Source: Rhizobium johnstonii 3841 (GTDB lineage: Bacteria > Pseudomonadota > Alphaproteobacteria > Rhizobiales > Rhizobiaceae). From it: a stretch of 64,000 nt of DNA. Shown in pieces: positions 7,657-18,500 of this stretch. The stretch's first letter is position 1, and the number at the start of each line of letters is the position of its first letter. The stretch covers positions 1-64,000 of the forward strand of contig NC_008384.1 of NCBI RefSeq assembly GCF_000009265.1, given 5' to 3'. The position numbers and the translations under genes are program-made. The notes beneath the pieces are model-generated. The model had not been told where the DNA came from. It did no database searches and was given only the letters and a program-made list of their open reading frames with translations.

Positions 7657-8052
7657 TCAGCCGCCGTCCGAAAGCTCTTCGAGGATCGGACAATCCGGCC
7701 TGTCGTTGCCGTGGCAGGCATGCACGAGATGCTCCAGCGTGCGGCGCAGTTCCGTCAGTTCGCGGATCTTGCGGTCGATCTCGGCAAGCTTGGTCTCAGC
7801 AATATCCTTGACGTCGACGCTCGCCCGATCCTTGTCCTCGTAGAGCGCCAGCAATTGCCGGCATTCCTCGACGGAAAAGCCGAGGCCGCGCGAGCGCTGT
7901 AGGAAGCGCAGTTTGTGGATGTCGGTTGCGGCATAGTCGCGATAGCCGTTTCCGCCCCTGTCGGGACGGATGAGGCCGATATCCTCGTAGTAGCGGATGG
8001 TCTTCGAAGGCAGACCGGATCGTTCCGATGCTTCGCCGATATTCATCGCCAT
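7657..8052 (-). CDS. hmrR: Copper-responsive MerR-family regulator (CueR/HmrR)
   Basis: 131-residue MerR-family activator. The winged helix-turn-helix occupies residues 1-70 (NIGEASERSGLPSKTIRYYE), a dimerisation helix about 80-110, and the metal loop holds Cys113 and Cys121 (HACHGNDRPDC), the two-cysteine pattern of Cu(I)/Ag(I)/Au(I) sensors. It lies 3 bp after actP, so both are made from the one MerR-type promoter upstream of actP and the regulator controls its own supply. An ATG two codons downstream (8046) is an alternative start. Confidence 0.92.
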   Translation of the reverse strand: MAMNIGEASERSGLPSKTIRYYEDIGLIRPDRGGNGYRDYAATDIHKLRFLQRSRGLGFSVEECRQLLALYEDKDRASVDVKDIAETKLAEIDRKIRELTELRRTLEHLVHACHGNDRPDCPILEELSDGG

Positions 8053-8055
8053 CTC

Positions 8056-10581
8056 CTATAGTTTTGCAAAGCGCAGTCTCAGCGCATTTGATATCACCGA
8101 GACGGACGAGAGGCTCATCGCTGCCGCGGCGATCATCGGCGAAAGCAGCAGCCCGAAGATCGGATAGAGCATGCCGGCCGCGACCGGCACGCCGAGCGCA
8201 TTATAGCCGAAGGCAAAGCCGAGATTCTGGCGGATGTTTCGCATCGTCGCCTCCGCCAGCCGCCGCGCCCTGACGATGCCGTTCAGGTCCCCCTTCACCA
8301 ATGTGATGCCGGCGCTTTCCATCGCGACGTCGGCGCCGGTACCCATGGCGATGCCGACATCGGCGGCGGCGAGCGCCGGCGCGTCGTTGACGCCGTCGCC
8401 GGCCATGGCGATGATGGCGCCCTTGGCCCGCAGCTCGTCGATCAGCGCCTTCTTGCCTTCCGGAAGCACGTCGGCGCGTACCTCGTCGATGCCGAGGCTT
8501 TTTGCCACCGCACGTGCCGTGCGCTCGTTGTCGCCTGTCGCCATGATGATCTTCAGACCGCTGTCGTGCAGCGCCTTGATGGCGGCTGTCGTTGTCGGCT
8601 TGATGCGGTCGGCAACGGCGACGAGACCGGCAAGCGCGCCATCGAACACCACGAACATCACCGTCTTGCCGTCGCCGCGCAGGGCTTCGGTCTTCTCGGC
8701 AAGGACCGCTGGATCGATGCCGAGATCGGCGAGCATCGCCGCATTGCCGAGCGCGACCGTCGTGCCGCCGGCACGGCCCTGAACGCCCTTGCCGGTCTTT
8801 GCCTCGAAGCCGGTGACCTCGACGAAGGGGACACCGCGCTCCTCGGCGCCGGAAACGATCGCTTCGGCCAGCGGATGTTCGGAGCCGCGCTCCAGGCTTG
8901 CCGCCAGCGACAGCAGCCGGCTTTCTTCGACCCCGCCGAAGGTGACGATGTCGGTAAGCTTCGGCTTTCCCTCCGTCAGCGTGCCGGTCTTGTCGACGAT
9001 CAGCGTGTCGACCTTGGAAAAGCGCTCCAGCGCTTCGGCGTCCTTGATGAGCACACCTTCCTGCGCCCCGCGCCCCGTCGCGATCATGATCGACATCGGC
9101 GTCGCAAGGCCGAGCGCACAAGGGCAGGCGATGATCAGAACGGCGACGGCGGCAAGCAGACCATTCGCCATGCGCGGCTCCGGCCCGATCGCGGCCCAGA
9201 CGAGGAAGGCAAGGACGGCGGCTGCGACCACCGCCGGCACGAAGACGGCCGACACCCGGTCGACCGCGCCCTGGATCGGCGCCCGCGAGCGTTGCGCCTT
9301 GGCGACCATGTCGACGATACGCGACAGCACTGTGTCTGCGCCGACCTTCTCTGCGGTCATGACGAAGGTGCCGTTCTTGTTGATCGTGCCGCCGGTCAGC
9401 GGGTCGCCCTTCGACTTCTCCAGCGGCAGGGGCTCACCTGATATCATCGATTCATCGACCGTCGACTGGCCTTCGAGGACGGAGCCGTCCACCGGCACCC
9501 GCTCGCCGGGGCGCACGCGCAGCCGGTCACCGGTCTGGATATCGTCCACCGGCACGTCGCTCTCGCTACCCTCGGCATCGATGCGCCGCGCCGTCTTCGG
9601 CGCAAGGTCGAGAAGAGCGCGAATTGCCGAGCCGGTGCGTTCGCGCGCTTTCAATTCCAGCACCTGGCCGACGAAGACGAGCGCGACGATGACGGCCGCT
9701 GCCTCGAAATAGACAGGCACGGCCGCGCCATGGCCATGGAAGCTCATCGGGAAGATGCCGGGCGCAAGCGTGGCGACGACGCTGTAGACATAGGCGGTGC
9801 CGACGCCGAGACCGATCAGCGTCCACATATTCGGGCTGCGGTTGACGACAGACGCCCATGCGCGGCGGAAGAAGGGCAGAGCCGCCCAGAGCACCACCGG
9901 CGTTGCCAGCAGCAATTCGATGTAGGTCGCCTGCGGCTCGCCGATTGCCTCCCGGAGCGGCAGGCCGAACATCGGCCCCATGCTCAGCGCCAGCAACGGT
10001 GTGGCGAGAGTGGCGCTGATCCAGAGCCGCCTGACGAAATCGACGAGTTCCGGGTTCGGGCCTTCATCAGCTGGCGGAATGCCCATCGGCTCCAGCGCCA
10101 TGCCGCATTTCGGGCAGTCGCCCGGACGATCGCTGACGACCTCAGGGTGCATCGGGCAGGTATAGAGCGTGCCCTTGGGTGCCGGCTTCGCCGGCGGGCG
10201 CTTGCCGTCGCGATAGGCTGCGGGGTCGGCTTCGAACTTCGCTTGGCAGGTGGCCGAGCAGAAATAGAATTTCTCGCCTTCGTGCTTCAGGAAATATTTC
10301 GCGGTCGACCGATCGACGATCATGCCGCAGACGGGGTCCTTTGCGGTCAGGTAGTCCTGCGGCGTCGCCACAAATTTCGTCCGGCAGCCGTCGGAGCAGA
10401 AATGATGGGTGCGGCCCTCATGCTCGAGCGAGGGTTTGCCGGCCTGCGGATCGACGGTCATGCCGCAGACAGGATCACGGATCATGGCGCTTGCAGCCTT
10501 CTCCTGTTCATGGCCGCAATGGCAATGATCGTCGCCATCGGCGTGACTGTGATGGTGATCGTGTTCGTGCTTGATATCCAT
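8056..10581 (-). CDS. actP: Cu(I)-exporting P1B-type ATPase
   Basis: 841-residue copper efflux ATPase. The N-terminus is a His-rich tract (residues 3-25) followed by two YHS metal-binding domains (each RDPVCGM/KDPVCGM ... FC) and a short heavy-metal-binding motif (YTCPMHPEV ... CPKCGM) rather than classical HMA domains. The core has the CPC transport motif at about 486-488, the phosphorylated Asp about 530 (DKTGTLT), the HP motif, GDGVNDAP and the C-terminal MSLSS/NALRLR signature of Cu(I) pumps. The frame is open to a GTG at 10608, but ATG 10581 has AGGAGA at the right distance and is preferred. In rhizobia the ActP/HmrR pair protects against acid-induced copper toxicity. Confidence 0.93.
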   Translation of the reverse strand: MDIKHEHDHHHSHADGDDHCHCGHEQEKAASAMIRDPVCGMTVDPQAGKPSLEHEGRTHHFCSDGCRTKFVATPQDYLTAKDPVCGMIVDRSTAKYFLKHEGEKFYFCSATCQAKFEADPAAYRDGKRPPAKPAPKGTLYTCPMHPEVVSDRPGDCPKCGMALEPMGIPPADEGPNPELVDFVRRLWISATLATPLLALSMGPMFGLPLREAIGEPQATYIELLLATPVVLWAALPFFRRAWASVVNRSPNMWTLIGLGVGTAYVYSVVATLAPGIFPMSFHGHGAAVPVYFEAAAVIVALVFVGQVLELKARERTGSAIRALLDLAPKTARRIDAEGSESDVPVDDIQTGDRLRVRPGERVPVDGSVLEGQSTVDESMISGEPLPLEKSKGDPLTGGTINKNGTFVMTAEKVGADTVLSRIVDMVAKAQRSRAPIQGAVDRVSAVFVPAVVAAAVLAFLVWAAIGPEPRMANGLLAAVAVLIIACPCALGLATPMSIMIATGRGAQEGVLIKDAEALERFSKVDTLIVDKTGTLTEGKPKLTDIVTFGGVEESRLLSLAASLERGSEHPLAEAIVSGAEERGVPFVEVTGFEAKTGKGVQGRAGGTTVALGNAAMLADLGIDPAVLAEKTEALRGDGKTVMFVVFDGALAGLVAVADRIKPTTTAAIKALHDSGLKIIMATGDNERTARAVAKSLGIDEVRADVLPEGKKALIDELRAKGAIIAMAGDGVNDAPALAAADVGIAMGTGADVAMESAGITLVKGDLNGIVRARRLAEATMRNIRQNLGFAFGYNALGVPVAAGMLYPIFGLLLSPMIAAAAMSLSSVSVISNALRLRFAKL

Positions 10582-10617
10582 GACTATCTCCTGTGCCCAA
10601 AGGGGCACTTGGATAGG

Positions 10618-10648
10618 CTTATCAACCTTCCAGCGACTGGAAGGTCAA
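10618..10648 (-). promoter_or_regulatory. MerR/CueR-type promoter of actP-hmrR
   Basis: On the minus strand -35 TTGACC (10648-10643) and -10 GATAAG (10623-10618) are 19 bp apart, the overlong spacing that MerR-family activators correct. The spacer holds a perfect dyad, ACCTTCCAG / CTGGAAGGT (10645-10625), which is the known CueR/HmrR operator pattern. A small hairpin (GTGCCC/GGGCAC, 10593-10608) lies between promoter and Shine-Dalgarno sequence. Confidence 0.92.
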
Positions 10649-10688
10649 GCACTATTTTCATGGGCTCGATTTTTGCGGCGGCTGATCC

Positions 10689-13298
10689 TCATATCGGCGT
10701 GATCAGCCCGACCGGCTGGCTCCCGAGCAGGGCGGCGACCGAAATGCTGCCACCAGGCTCGATCGTCTTTCCGGTCACCAGATCGGCCTTTAGACCGTGA
10801 AGCGGGGAGGGGACGGCGATCGCCGTATCCTCCCAGAATTCCGGGCCGGCAAAGAGCACGCCTGGATCGAGCCAGCCGAACATCAGCCGCGGCGCCGCTA
10901 TGATCGCGAAATCATCCTTATGCACCCGGGCAAAGGCAAGCACGTGGTCGCGCCGATTGCCCGTCACCTTCAGCGGCAGATAGTCGCCTCTGGCAAAGAG
11001 CTCCGCCAGCCGCTGGCGCAGCTGCAGGCCGATCCCGACGAGGCGCTGCTTCAACGCTGCGGCCTGCAGCTTGGCGATCGGCCCGGGTTCGGCTAGCCAG
11101 GCCGTCAGCCGCTGATGATCGACCGGCCGGCGGTTGTCGGGATCGACGAGGCTGAAATCGAAGCCCTCCGCACCCTGATAGATATCGGGAATGCCGGGGG
11201 CCGTCAGCTTGAGCAGCGTCTGCGACAGGCTGTTGAGGTAACCCGCCGCGATGAAGGGCTGCAGCACCCTTTCGAAATCCTCGAGGAAGACGTCATTGTC
11301 AGGCGAGACCAGTGCCGCGACATAGGTGGTGACCGCTTCCTCGTAGGCGGCATCCTGTTCCGTCCAGCCGCTGCGCAGTTTTGCCTCGCGCACCGCCTTG
11401 ACCGCATAATCGGTAAAGCGTTCGCGGAGTTCTTCGGTCTGTCCTCTGTCGAAATCCTCCGGCCAGATGCCGGCCAGCGCCTGATAGAGCATCCATTCGA
11501 CATTCGGCTCCGGCGCTGTACCATCCGGCAGATCCTTCAGCCACGGGCGGTTCATCTCACGCCACCGCTCGACCGCCTGGGCAAAAACATCCGCGCCCTC
11601 GCTCAGGGCATAAAGCCTTGCGCGCGCATCCTCGCCGCGTTTGGTGTCGTGGGTGGCGCTTGCCGAAAGCCCATGCGGCTGCAGCCGCGCCCGCTCGGCC
11701 ATGCGGCGGTGGAATTCCTCCGGGCCGCCAGGCGCCTTGCCCGGTTCACCGCCCACTTCGTTTGCGGCAATCAGCCTGTTATAGCGGTAAAACAACGTAT
11801 CTTCCGTCGCCTTCGCCATCACCGGCCCGCTCAATTGCTGGAAGCGGATACGGAAGTCGTGGGCCGCGTCACCTTCGACTTTGCCTTCGAGAAGCGTCAG
11901 CACATGGTCGCATGCACGTCGGTCATCGAGCTGCGCCATGGCTTTCGAGGCGGTCGCCGCAAGTACCGCTGAATCCTGCCAGGAAAGCGGGCCGCCGTCG
12001 CCATAGGTGCGGTAGACCGGAAAGGCGATCAACAACTCGCTGAGCGCAGTGGCGATCTCGTCTCTTTTCGCCTCGGGAAAGATGCCGGCCGCGATCGACA
12101 CGAGCCTGTCGGTCTCGCCGGCGAAATTGCGCTCGACCATCAGTCGCTTGGTAATCCGCCGGCCCGCCTCGAGATCACCCGTCTCGCCGGCGATGCCGCG
12201 ATAGGCATCGTCCAATATGCGCAGACCGCCGGCGTCGATGAACAGCTCGCTGAGTGCGGCGATGAATTCATATCCCGTGGTGCCGGCGACCGGCCAGCTC
12301 TCCGGCAGGACCTCACCGGCGCCAAGGATCTTTTCGACGACGATATAGGTGTCCGGTCCGGCCGCCTCCCGCAGCCTGTCGAGATAGGCCGTGGGTTCGG
12401 CGAGCCCGTCGACATGGTCGATGCGCAGGCCCTGCACCTTGCCATGGTGCACCAGCTCGATCACCAGCCGATGCATGTCCTCGAACACGGCTGGATCTTC
12501 GACGCGGATGCCGACCAGTCCGGTCACCTCGAAAAAGCGGCGATAGCTCAGATGTCGTGCCGCCTCCTTCCAATGGGTCAGCCGCCAATGCTGCCCCTCA
12601 TGCAGGCTTCTGACGAAATCGCGATCGGCCGAGACGTCATCGAGCTTCTGCCGGAGGACTGCCCGATCGCCGCCCTCGAAGAGGATATCGCGCATCGCGC
12701 GGTTGAAGTTCTCGCCGGAGGTGACGGCCGCAGCTTCCGCCATTCTGGTCGCAACCGGATCGTCGAGCCGGTTTGCGATCGTTCCGTAACTCGTAGGGTT
12801 CAGCGGCAACAGCGTCTCGAAATAACCGAAGGCGAAATTGCCGTGCGTTTCGTCGAGCGTGATGCGCAGTTCGCCGTCGGCCAGTGCTCCCTCGAAATCC
12901 TGGCCAAGCTGCGGCAGCGTCAGCGGCTCGCTCCAGTCGATGTCGAAATGGCTGAAATAGGCGCTTTGCCGGCCAAATGTCAGCACGTCGCGCCACCAGC
13001 TGTTTTCCGGCGAGGCCGCCATGTGGTTCGGGACGATATCGAGGATCAGCCCCATGCCTGCGGAGGCGAGGCTTTCCGTCAACCGATCGAATCCCGCCCG
13101 GCCGCCAAGCGCCGGGTCGATGTCGTTGGCGTCGGTGACGTCATAGCCGTGGGTCGAGCCGCTGACGGCGGTGAAGATCGGAGAGGCGTAAAGGTGGCTG
13201 ATGCCGAGTGTCTTGAGATAGGGGACGAGGTCGCAGGCGCGATCGAAGGTCATGCCGTTGCGGAATTGTATCCGGTAGGTCGCTGTCGGAAGTGTCAT
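10689..13298 (-). CDS. treY: Maltooligosyl trehalose synthase
   Basis: 869-residue GH13-family enzyme converting the reducing end of maltooligosaccharides to a trehalosyl unit, the first step of the TreY-TreZ route from glycogen to trehalose. Recognisable are the N-terminal TYRIQF start of TreY, DIVPNHMA, the nucleophile region GLRIDHVDGL, the acid/base region VEKILGAGE and the ATHDTKRGED motif. Full family length. The usual partner treZ and the glycogen genes are not in this window, so it is a stand-alone copy, with actP downstream. Trehalose protects rhizobia in desiccation and osmotic stress. No strong Shine-Dalgarno sequence precedes the ATG. Confidence 0.93.
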   Translation of the reverse strand: MTLPTATYRIQFRNGMTFDRACDLVPYLKTLGISHLYASPIFTAVSGSTHGYDVTDANDIDPALGGRAGFDRLTESLASAGMGLILDIVPNHMAASPENSWWRDVLTFGRQSAYFSHFDIDWSEPLTLPQLGQDFEGALADGELRITLDETHGNFAFGYFETLLPLNPTSYGTIANRLDDPVATRMAEAAAVTSGENFNRAMRDILFEGGDRAVLRQKLDDVSADRDFVRSLHEGQHWRLTHWKEAARHLSYRRFFEVTGLVGIRVEDPAVFEDMHRLVIELVHHGKVQGLRIDHVDGLAEPTAYLDRLREAAGPDTYIVVEKILGAGEVLPESWPVAGTTGYEFIAALSELFIDAGGLRILDDAYRGIAGETGDLEAGRRITKRLMVERNFAGETDRLVSIAAGIFPEAKRDEIATALSELLIAFPVYRTYGDGGPLSWQDSAVLAATASKAMAQLDDRRACDHVLTLLEGKVEGDAAHDFRIRFQQLSGPVMAKATEDTLFYRYNRLIAANEVGGEPGKAPGGPEEFHRRMAERARLQPHGLSASATHDTKRGEDARARLYALSEGADVFAQAVERWREMNRPWLKDLPDGTAPEPNVEWMLYQALAGIWPEDFDRGQTEELRERFTDYAVKAVREAKLRSGWTEQDAAYEEAVTTYVAALVSPDNDVFLEDFERVLQPFIAAGYLNSLSQTLLKLTAPGIPDIYQGAEGFDFSLVDPDNRRPVDHQRLTAWLAEPGPIAKLQAAALKQRLVGIGLQLRQRLAELFARGDYLPLKVTGNRRDHVLAFARVHKDDFAIIAAPRLMFGWLDPGVLFAGPEFWEDTAIAVPSPLHGLKADLVTGKTIEPGGSISVAALLGSQPVGLITPI

Positions 13299-13368
13299 GG
13301 GGCCGTCTGACGTTGGAAGGAGACCCTCCCGAACGGTTGCAGCCGGGTTTTTGTTCCCTTGCTGCGCG

Positions 13369-13427
13369 GCGCGTCTTTTTAGACGCGCAAAGGTCGCTGT
13401 GACATTTGGAGTGGGTGGATCGTGCGT
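13369..13427 (+). repeat. Intergenic repeat family 2, copy 1
   Basis: Perfect 8-bp hairpin GCGCGTCT (13369-13376) / AGACGCGC (13381-13388) with loop TTTT, followed by CAAAGGTCGCT and further similarity to the copy at 40030-40080. Both copies sit just behind the stop codon of a minus-strand gene. There is no U-tract on the minus strand, so a terminator role is uncertain. Confidence 0.65.
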
Positions 13428-13436
13428 TCGGATGTT

Positions 13437-15515
13437 TTAGTCGATGAAAACACCGACGCTTGCGGCGCGTCCGGCCGAGTCGATGACGGTCAGTTTGGAG
13501 TAGCCGCCGCCATCGGGCAGCCATTGCTGGATGCGCCGGCGGGAAAGATCGGGCAGCGGCTTGCCGTTGGCAAGCCAGCGGAAGGGGGCTCGGCCGCCCT
13601 GCAGCTTCAGCATCAGCGGTGACAGGTTGCCTTGCCCGGCGCCGAGATCGACATGCGCGCCCTCGGGCGGATAGATGATCTGCGGCGCGGCCTCGCGGCC
13701 GGAGGCGAGCAGGCCGCTGGCATTGAGTGCGAAACGCCTCTGACTGATCGGCAGCTCGGACTGGGCGATGCGCACGGCGCCCGCAGGCGGGCGGGGCAGC
13801 GGCGTCGTCGCGATGCCGGATTTGGCGAAACCTTCAAACAGGATGGGCGCGGCGGTGCCATAGCCGGTCAACCCCGGCACGGCGCTGTTGTCAGGCCGTC
13901 CAACCCAGACGCCGAGCACATAGCGGCCATCATAGCCGACCGACCAGGCGTCGCGATAGCCGTAGCTCGTGCCGGTCTTGTAGGCGATGCCGCGCTGCGA
14001 CGCGCCGGCGGGGGGAATGACGCCGGAGAGAATATCGGCGACGTTCCAGACCGCGACCGGTTCCAGCAGCGGTTCACCGTCGAGCTTGCTCGGTGTGCCG
14101 GTGACGCCGTCGCCGAGCCTAACCGGCTGGCCGCGATTGGCGAGCGCCGTATAGAGCTGCACCAAATCCTTCAGGGTAATGCCGACGCCGCCAAGCCCGA
14201 TCGCAAGCCCCGGCGCCTCATTCGGCGGCAGGACCGGGCGCACCTCGGCGCGGCGGAAGCGGACCATCAGCCGCGCCGGCCCGACGGCATCGAGCAGCTT
14301 GACAGCAGGCACGTTCAGCGAAAGCTGCAGCGCCTCGCGCACGGTGACGTCGCCCTGATAGCTCATGTCGAAATTGCGCGGCCGGTAGCCGAAGAAATCG
14401 GCTGGCCGGTCTTCGATGATCGTCTCCTGGGACACCAGGCCTTGCTCGAAGGCCAGCCCATAGATGAAGGGCTTCAGGGTCGAGCCCGGCGAGCGGTTGA
14501 CGCGCGTCATGTCGATCCAGCCGGAGCGGCTGGCGTCGAAATAATCGGCCGAGCCGACTTCGCCGACGATCGCACCGGTCTGCGCATCCGCCATCACCAT
14601 GGCGAGCGAAAGCTTCGGCCCGAGCTTCATGGCCGCTGCCCGCGCAACCGCCTCCAGCCCCTGCTGCACCTGTTTCTTCAACGTCGTCTGATGCTTGAGA
14701 ACCGTCGGCTCCTTGCGCAGTGCCGCTTCGGCGACATGGGCGGCAAGTGCAGGCAACTGCATGCGCCGGGCCGGGATCGCGACATCCTCGGCCCGTTCGG
14801 CTTCACCGTCGCCAACGGCCTCGGCGACCGCGACGCGGTCGAGCACACGCTTGCGTGCGGCCTCGGCTGCCTTGAGATTGCGGTCCGGCCGGCGCCGTTC
14901 CGGCAATTGCGGCAGGGCGACGAGCAGCGCCGCCTCGGCGACCGTCAGGCGGCGCGGTTCCTTGCCGAAATAGGCAAGGCTTGCGGCGCGCACGCCTTCG
15001 AGATTGCCGCCATAGGGCGCATGCGTCAGATAAAGGTCGAGAATCTCTTGCTTCGACAGCCGCCGCTCGATCTGCGCGGCGCGCACCAGTTGCAAGAGCT
15101 TTGCCGAAAGCGAGCGTCCTTCGCGCGGCTCGATCAACCGCGCCACCTGCATCGACAGCGTCGAGGCGCCGGAGACGATGCGGCCGTTGCTGACCAGTTG
15201 CATGGCGGCACGCCCGAGCGCCCAGAGGTCGACGCCGCCGTGGTCGTAGAAACGCTGGTCCTCATAGGCGATCAGCATGCGCAGGAATTGCGGATCGACG
15301 TCGGAGACCGTCGTCTTCAGCCGCCAGCGGCCTTCCGACGTTGCAAAGGCACGCAACAACTGCCCATCGGCATCCAGCACTTCGGCCGACACGGCATTCG
15401 CCCCGGCGAGCGGCGGCGGAAAGGCCCTGTCGGCGGCATCGAGCGCAAAGAGAGCCGCGCCGGCAAGAATGATGCCGGCAGCCGACCCGATCGCAAACTT
15501 GTGCCACCGCCTCAT
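13437..15515 (-). CDS. pbpC: Penicillin-binding protein 1C
   Basis: 692-residue bifunctional class A PBP. A membrane anchor lies at residues about 5-27. The GT51 glycosyltransferase domain (about 60-240) contains the catalytic YEDQRFY and the ASTLSMQ motif. The transpeptidase domain has SxxK as STLK, SxN as SLN and KTG as KTGTS. The C-terminal 90 residues are the BiPBP_C domain specific to PBP1C. The frame is open far upstream, but the ATG at 15515 overlaps the alpha-2-macroglobulin stop (ATGA), fixing the start. Pairing with that gene is a conserved bacterial arrangement, thought to combine protease trapping with peptidoglycan repair. Confidence 0.94.
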   Translation of the reverse strand: MRRWHKFAIGSAAGIILAGAALFALDAADRAFPPPLAGANAVSAEVLDADGQLLRAFATSEGRWRLKTTVSDVDPQFLRMLIAYEDQRFYDHGGVDLWALGRAAMQLVSNGRIVSGASTLSMQVARLIEPREGRSLSAKLLQLVRAAQIERRLSKQEILDLYLTHAPYGGNLEGVRAASLAYFGKEPRRLTVAEAALLVALPQLPERRRPDRNLKAAEAARKRVLDRVAVAEAVGDGEAERAEDVAIPARRMQLPALAAHVAEAALRKEPTVLKHQTTLKKQVQQGLEAVARAAAMKLGPKLSLAMVMADAQTGAIVGEVGSADYFDASRSGWIDMTRVNRSPGSTLKPFIYGLAFEQGLVSQETIIEDRPADFFGYRPRNFDMSYQGDVTVREALQLSLNVPAVKLLDAVGPARLMVRFRRAEVRPVLPPNEAPGLAIGLGGVGITLKDLVQLYTALANRGQPVRLGDGVTGTPSKLDGEPLLEPVAVWNVADILSGVIPPAGASQRGIAYKTGTSYGYRDAWSVGYDGRYVLGVWVGRPDNSAVPGLTGYGTAAPILFEGFAKSGIATTPLPRPPAGAVRIAQSELPISQRRFALNASGLLASGREAAPQIIYPPEGAHVDLGAGQGNLSPLMLKLQGGRAPFRWLANGKPLPDLSRRRIQQWLPDGGGYSKLTVIDSAGRAASVGVFID

Positions 15516-18500
15516 GGTTGAGCCGTCACGACCTCCATCTTGCCGGTTGCCGTGCGGGCCGAAAGCTCCGGTCGGTACATATCCTCGACGTTTGCGGCCG
15601 GATGGTCGTAGGTGCCGGGGGTGACGGCGCGCACGACATAGGCGACGTTGAATTCGCGGTTGTCGCCGGCTGCACGGTTGAAGGCGGCAACGAAGCGATC
15701 GTAGCGGAATTCGGTATGGGCAGCGGAAATCTCGCCGATCCAATCGAAATTCGTCATCTGGGCGCTGTCGACGAGGTTAGGATTGTCGATCTCGAAGCCG
15801 GCCGGCAGAAGGTCGGTGATGACGATGCGCGACGGCCAGTCATTGGTTTCGCGCACATGGATGACGACGACGTAGCGTTCGTTCTGCTTCGCCTCGCTGA
15901 CATTCGCCTGCTCGCCGTCGAGCGTGTAATAGGTCCGCTCGATGATGAAGCCGTCGCCGCCGGCCGGCAGCGGCACGGTCGGGGCGGCAACGGTGGTGAC
16001 CACAGCCGAAACCGCGTCGTTGGTCTGGTTGGTCAGCGTCAGCGGATGGTCAGCCAGGGCATCGCCGGTCATGCGTGCCATGTAGGCGCCGGTGTGCGCG
16101 GCCCCATTGACATCGACCTTCAGGCCATCGTCACCGCCCTGGATGGCGCGCGCGGCAAGCAGCATCCAGGTTTCTTCCTGCGTGCTCTTGTATTTGCTGC
16201 GTTCCCATTCCTTGCCGACCGCCTTGGCGAGTTCCGGGATGACTGGTGGTACCGGCCGGCTTTCGGCAGCAAGCGCCAGGATCGCCGCACCATCGCGCAG
16301 GATCGTGCCATAGTCGGTGCGCGACAGGTTCACGCGCGACACCATCGATTGCTCCGACATCTGCAGCGCGTCGAGGAAGATATTCTTCGAGCGCTGCGCA
16401 TCGCCGTAAAGCGCCAGCGCGGCGGCGATGTGCGCCTTGGCGAGCGGCGTCGGGAAGTCGTTGATCATCGTATCGGCATAGTAGCGCAGATCGCTGATCG
16501 CGGCCTTCTTGTTGCGGGCAAGGACGTAGATGGCATAGGCGATCTGGTCGCCCTGGCCCTTGATGTCGGTGGTGTAGGACAGCGTGTTCTGCAGGTTTTC
16601 GAGCGCCTGCACGAAAGCCCTTTCCGGCACGTCGTATTTCATTTCACGGGCCCGCGTCAGGAAGTCGGTGACGTAGGAATCGAGCCAGACATCGCCCGAA
16701 TCCGGTCCCCAGAGACCGAAGCTGCCGGCCGAGGCCTGATAGGAGAGCACGCGGTAGATCGCATCCTGCACGCGCTTCTTCACATCATCGTCACTTTCCA
16801 TGCCCGCCTGCTTCGCCACTTCGGCGAGGTAGAGCAGCGGCAGCGCCCGGCTGGTGGTCTGCTCGGCGCAGCCGAAGGGATAGCGGTCGAGCGTCATCAG
16901 CAGGGCTGGGATGTCGAAGGCGGCCGAACGGGTGACGTTGACGCTGATCGAGGCGCCGGGCAGCACGCTGTCGGCGAGCAGGTTCCTGTCGACGGTGAGC
17001 TTTGCCCCGGGCTTCAGCGCCAGCACCCTGCGTTCGGTGATCGGCAAGGAGGCCGGTCGCACCGGCACGTCGACCGTCTGGTCGAGCGAAAGGCCGGAAG
17101 CGTCGGAGAGGTTGATCGAGACGCTGCCGGCGCCCGGCTGTTTGCCGATGAGCGAAAGCGTCAGTTCGGATTTCGCGCCGGCCTCGAGGCGGATCGTCTG
17201 CGAGGCGGACACTTCCTCGATGCCAACCGCATCATTGCCGGTCAGTTGCAGCTTGTAGTCGCCGGCCGGCGCATCGGTATTGGCGATGTCGAGCCGCAGA
17301 TTGGCCTTGTCGCCGGGGGAGAGGAACTTCGGCAGGCTTGCGGTCACCACGACAGGATCGCGGATGATGACATCCTTGACGCCGTGGCCGACGCCTGATT
17401 TCGACCAGGCGACTGCCATGACGCGCGCCGTGCCGTTGAATTGCGGAATGTCGAAGGCGACATTGGCCTTGCCTTCGGCGTCGAGCTTGACCGGCCCGGA
17501 GAAGAAGGCGACGAGCTTCTGCGTCGGCGGGCTTGCCTGCAGCGCGATGGCGCCGCCATCGCCGCCGGTCCGGAGTTTGCCGGTCGCACCCAGCGAGCCG
17601 TCGATCAGGCGGCCATAGAGGTCACGGATTTCAAGGCCGAGCTGGCGCTGGCCAAAATACCAGTCCTCCGGGTTCGGCGGTTCGTAGCGCGTCAGGTTGA
17701 GAATGCCGACATCGACGGCGGCAACCGTCACATAGGCATCCTCGTTGGCGCCGGCGCCCGCCACCTGCAGGCCAATATTCAGTGGCCCGCGCGGCAACAT
17801 CTTTTCGGATGTTGCGAGTGTCACCTGCAGGGCGCGCTGTTCTGGATCGACTTTCAGCCACTTGATGCCGATCGAGCGCATCGGCATATGGCTATCCTGC
17901 GCGTCGCCGGGGCGGAAGAGCGTGGCGGTCACATAAGCGCCGGCACCCCAATCAGCAGTGACGGGGATGTCGACCTCGCCGCCAGTCTCGCCGATCGTGG
18001 CGTTCTGTACGGCAACCAGCTTTTCGGTTCCGGATGTCACCATCAGCTCGCCGCCATAGCGCGAGGTGACTTTCAGCTTGGCCGTTTCGCCGATCTTGTA
18101 GCTATCCTTGTCGAGGGCGATCTCAAGCCCGTCGGGCGTTTCGGTCGAAGTCGAGGTCACGAACCAGCCGGCGTCGAATTCGACGCTGGAGGTCGGGCCG
18201 TCGGCATCGGGGCTTTCCACTTCGAGGCGATATCGGCCCCAGGTAACCGGCACGGAGATCTTGCCGCCGTCCATCGTCGCGTCGACGCTGCCGTTGGAGA
18301 CCTGCTCGGCGGTGTAGACCGGCTCGTATTTCCAGGCCGTTCCCTCGCGATACCACTGATATTCGCGATTGAGGCTATAGAATTTCCAGCGCAGGCCCTT
18401 CGCCTCCTGCTTCTGTCCATCGGCATTGACGCCGATCACCGTGAAGTTGGCGATCGAGTTCTCCGGTAACTCGTCGGAAAATTCCGGCTTGATGCCGATC

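Noticed and set aside
10582..10608. GTG-initiated N-terminal extension of the copper ATPase
   Set aside because: The GTG lies within a leader hairpin; the ATG at 10581 has a proper Shine-Dalgarno sequence.
13632..17398. Two 600+-codon plus-strand frames opposite pbpC and the alpha-2-macroglobulin gene
   Set aside because: Both mirror conserved minus-strand genes and encode no recognisable domain.
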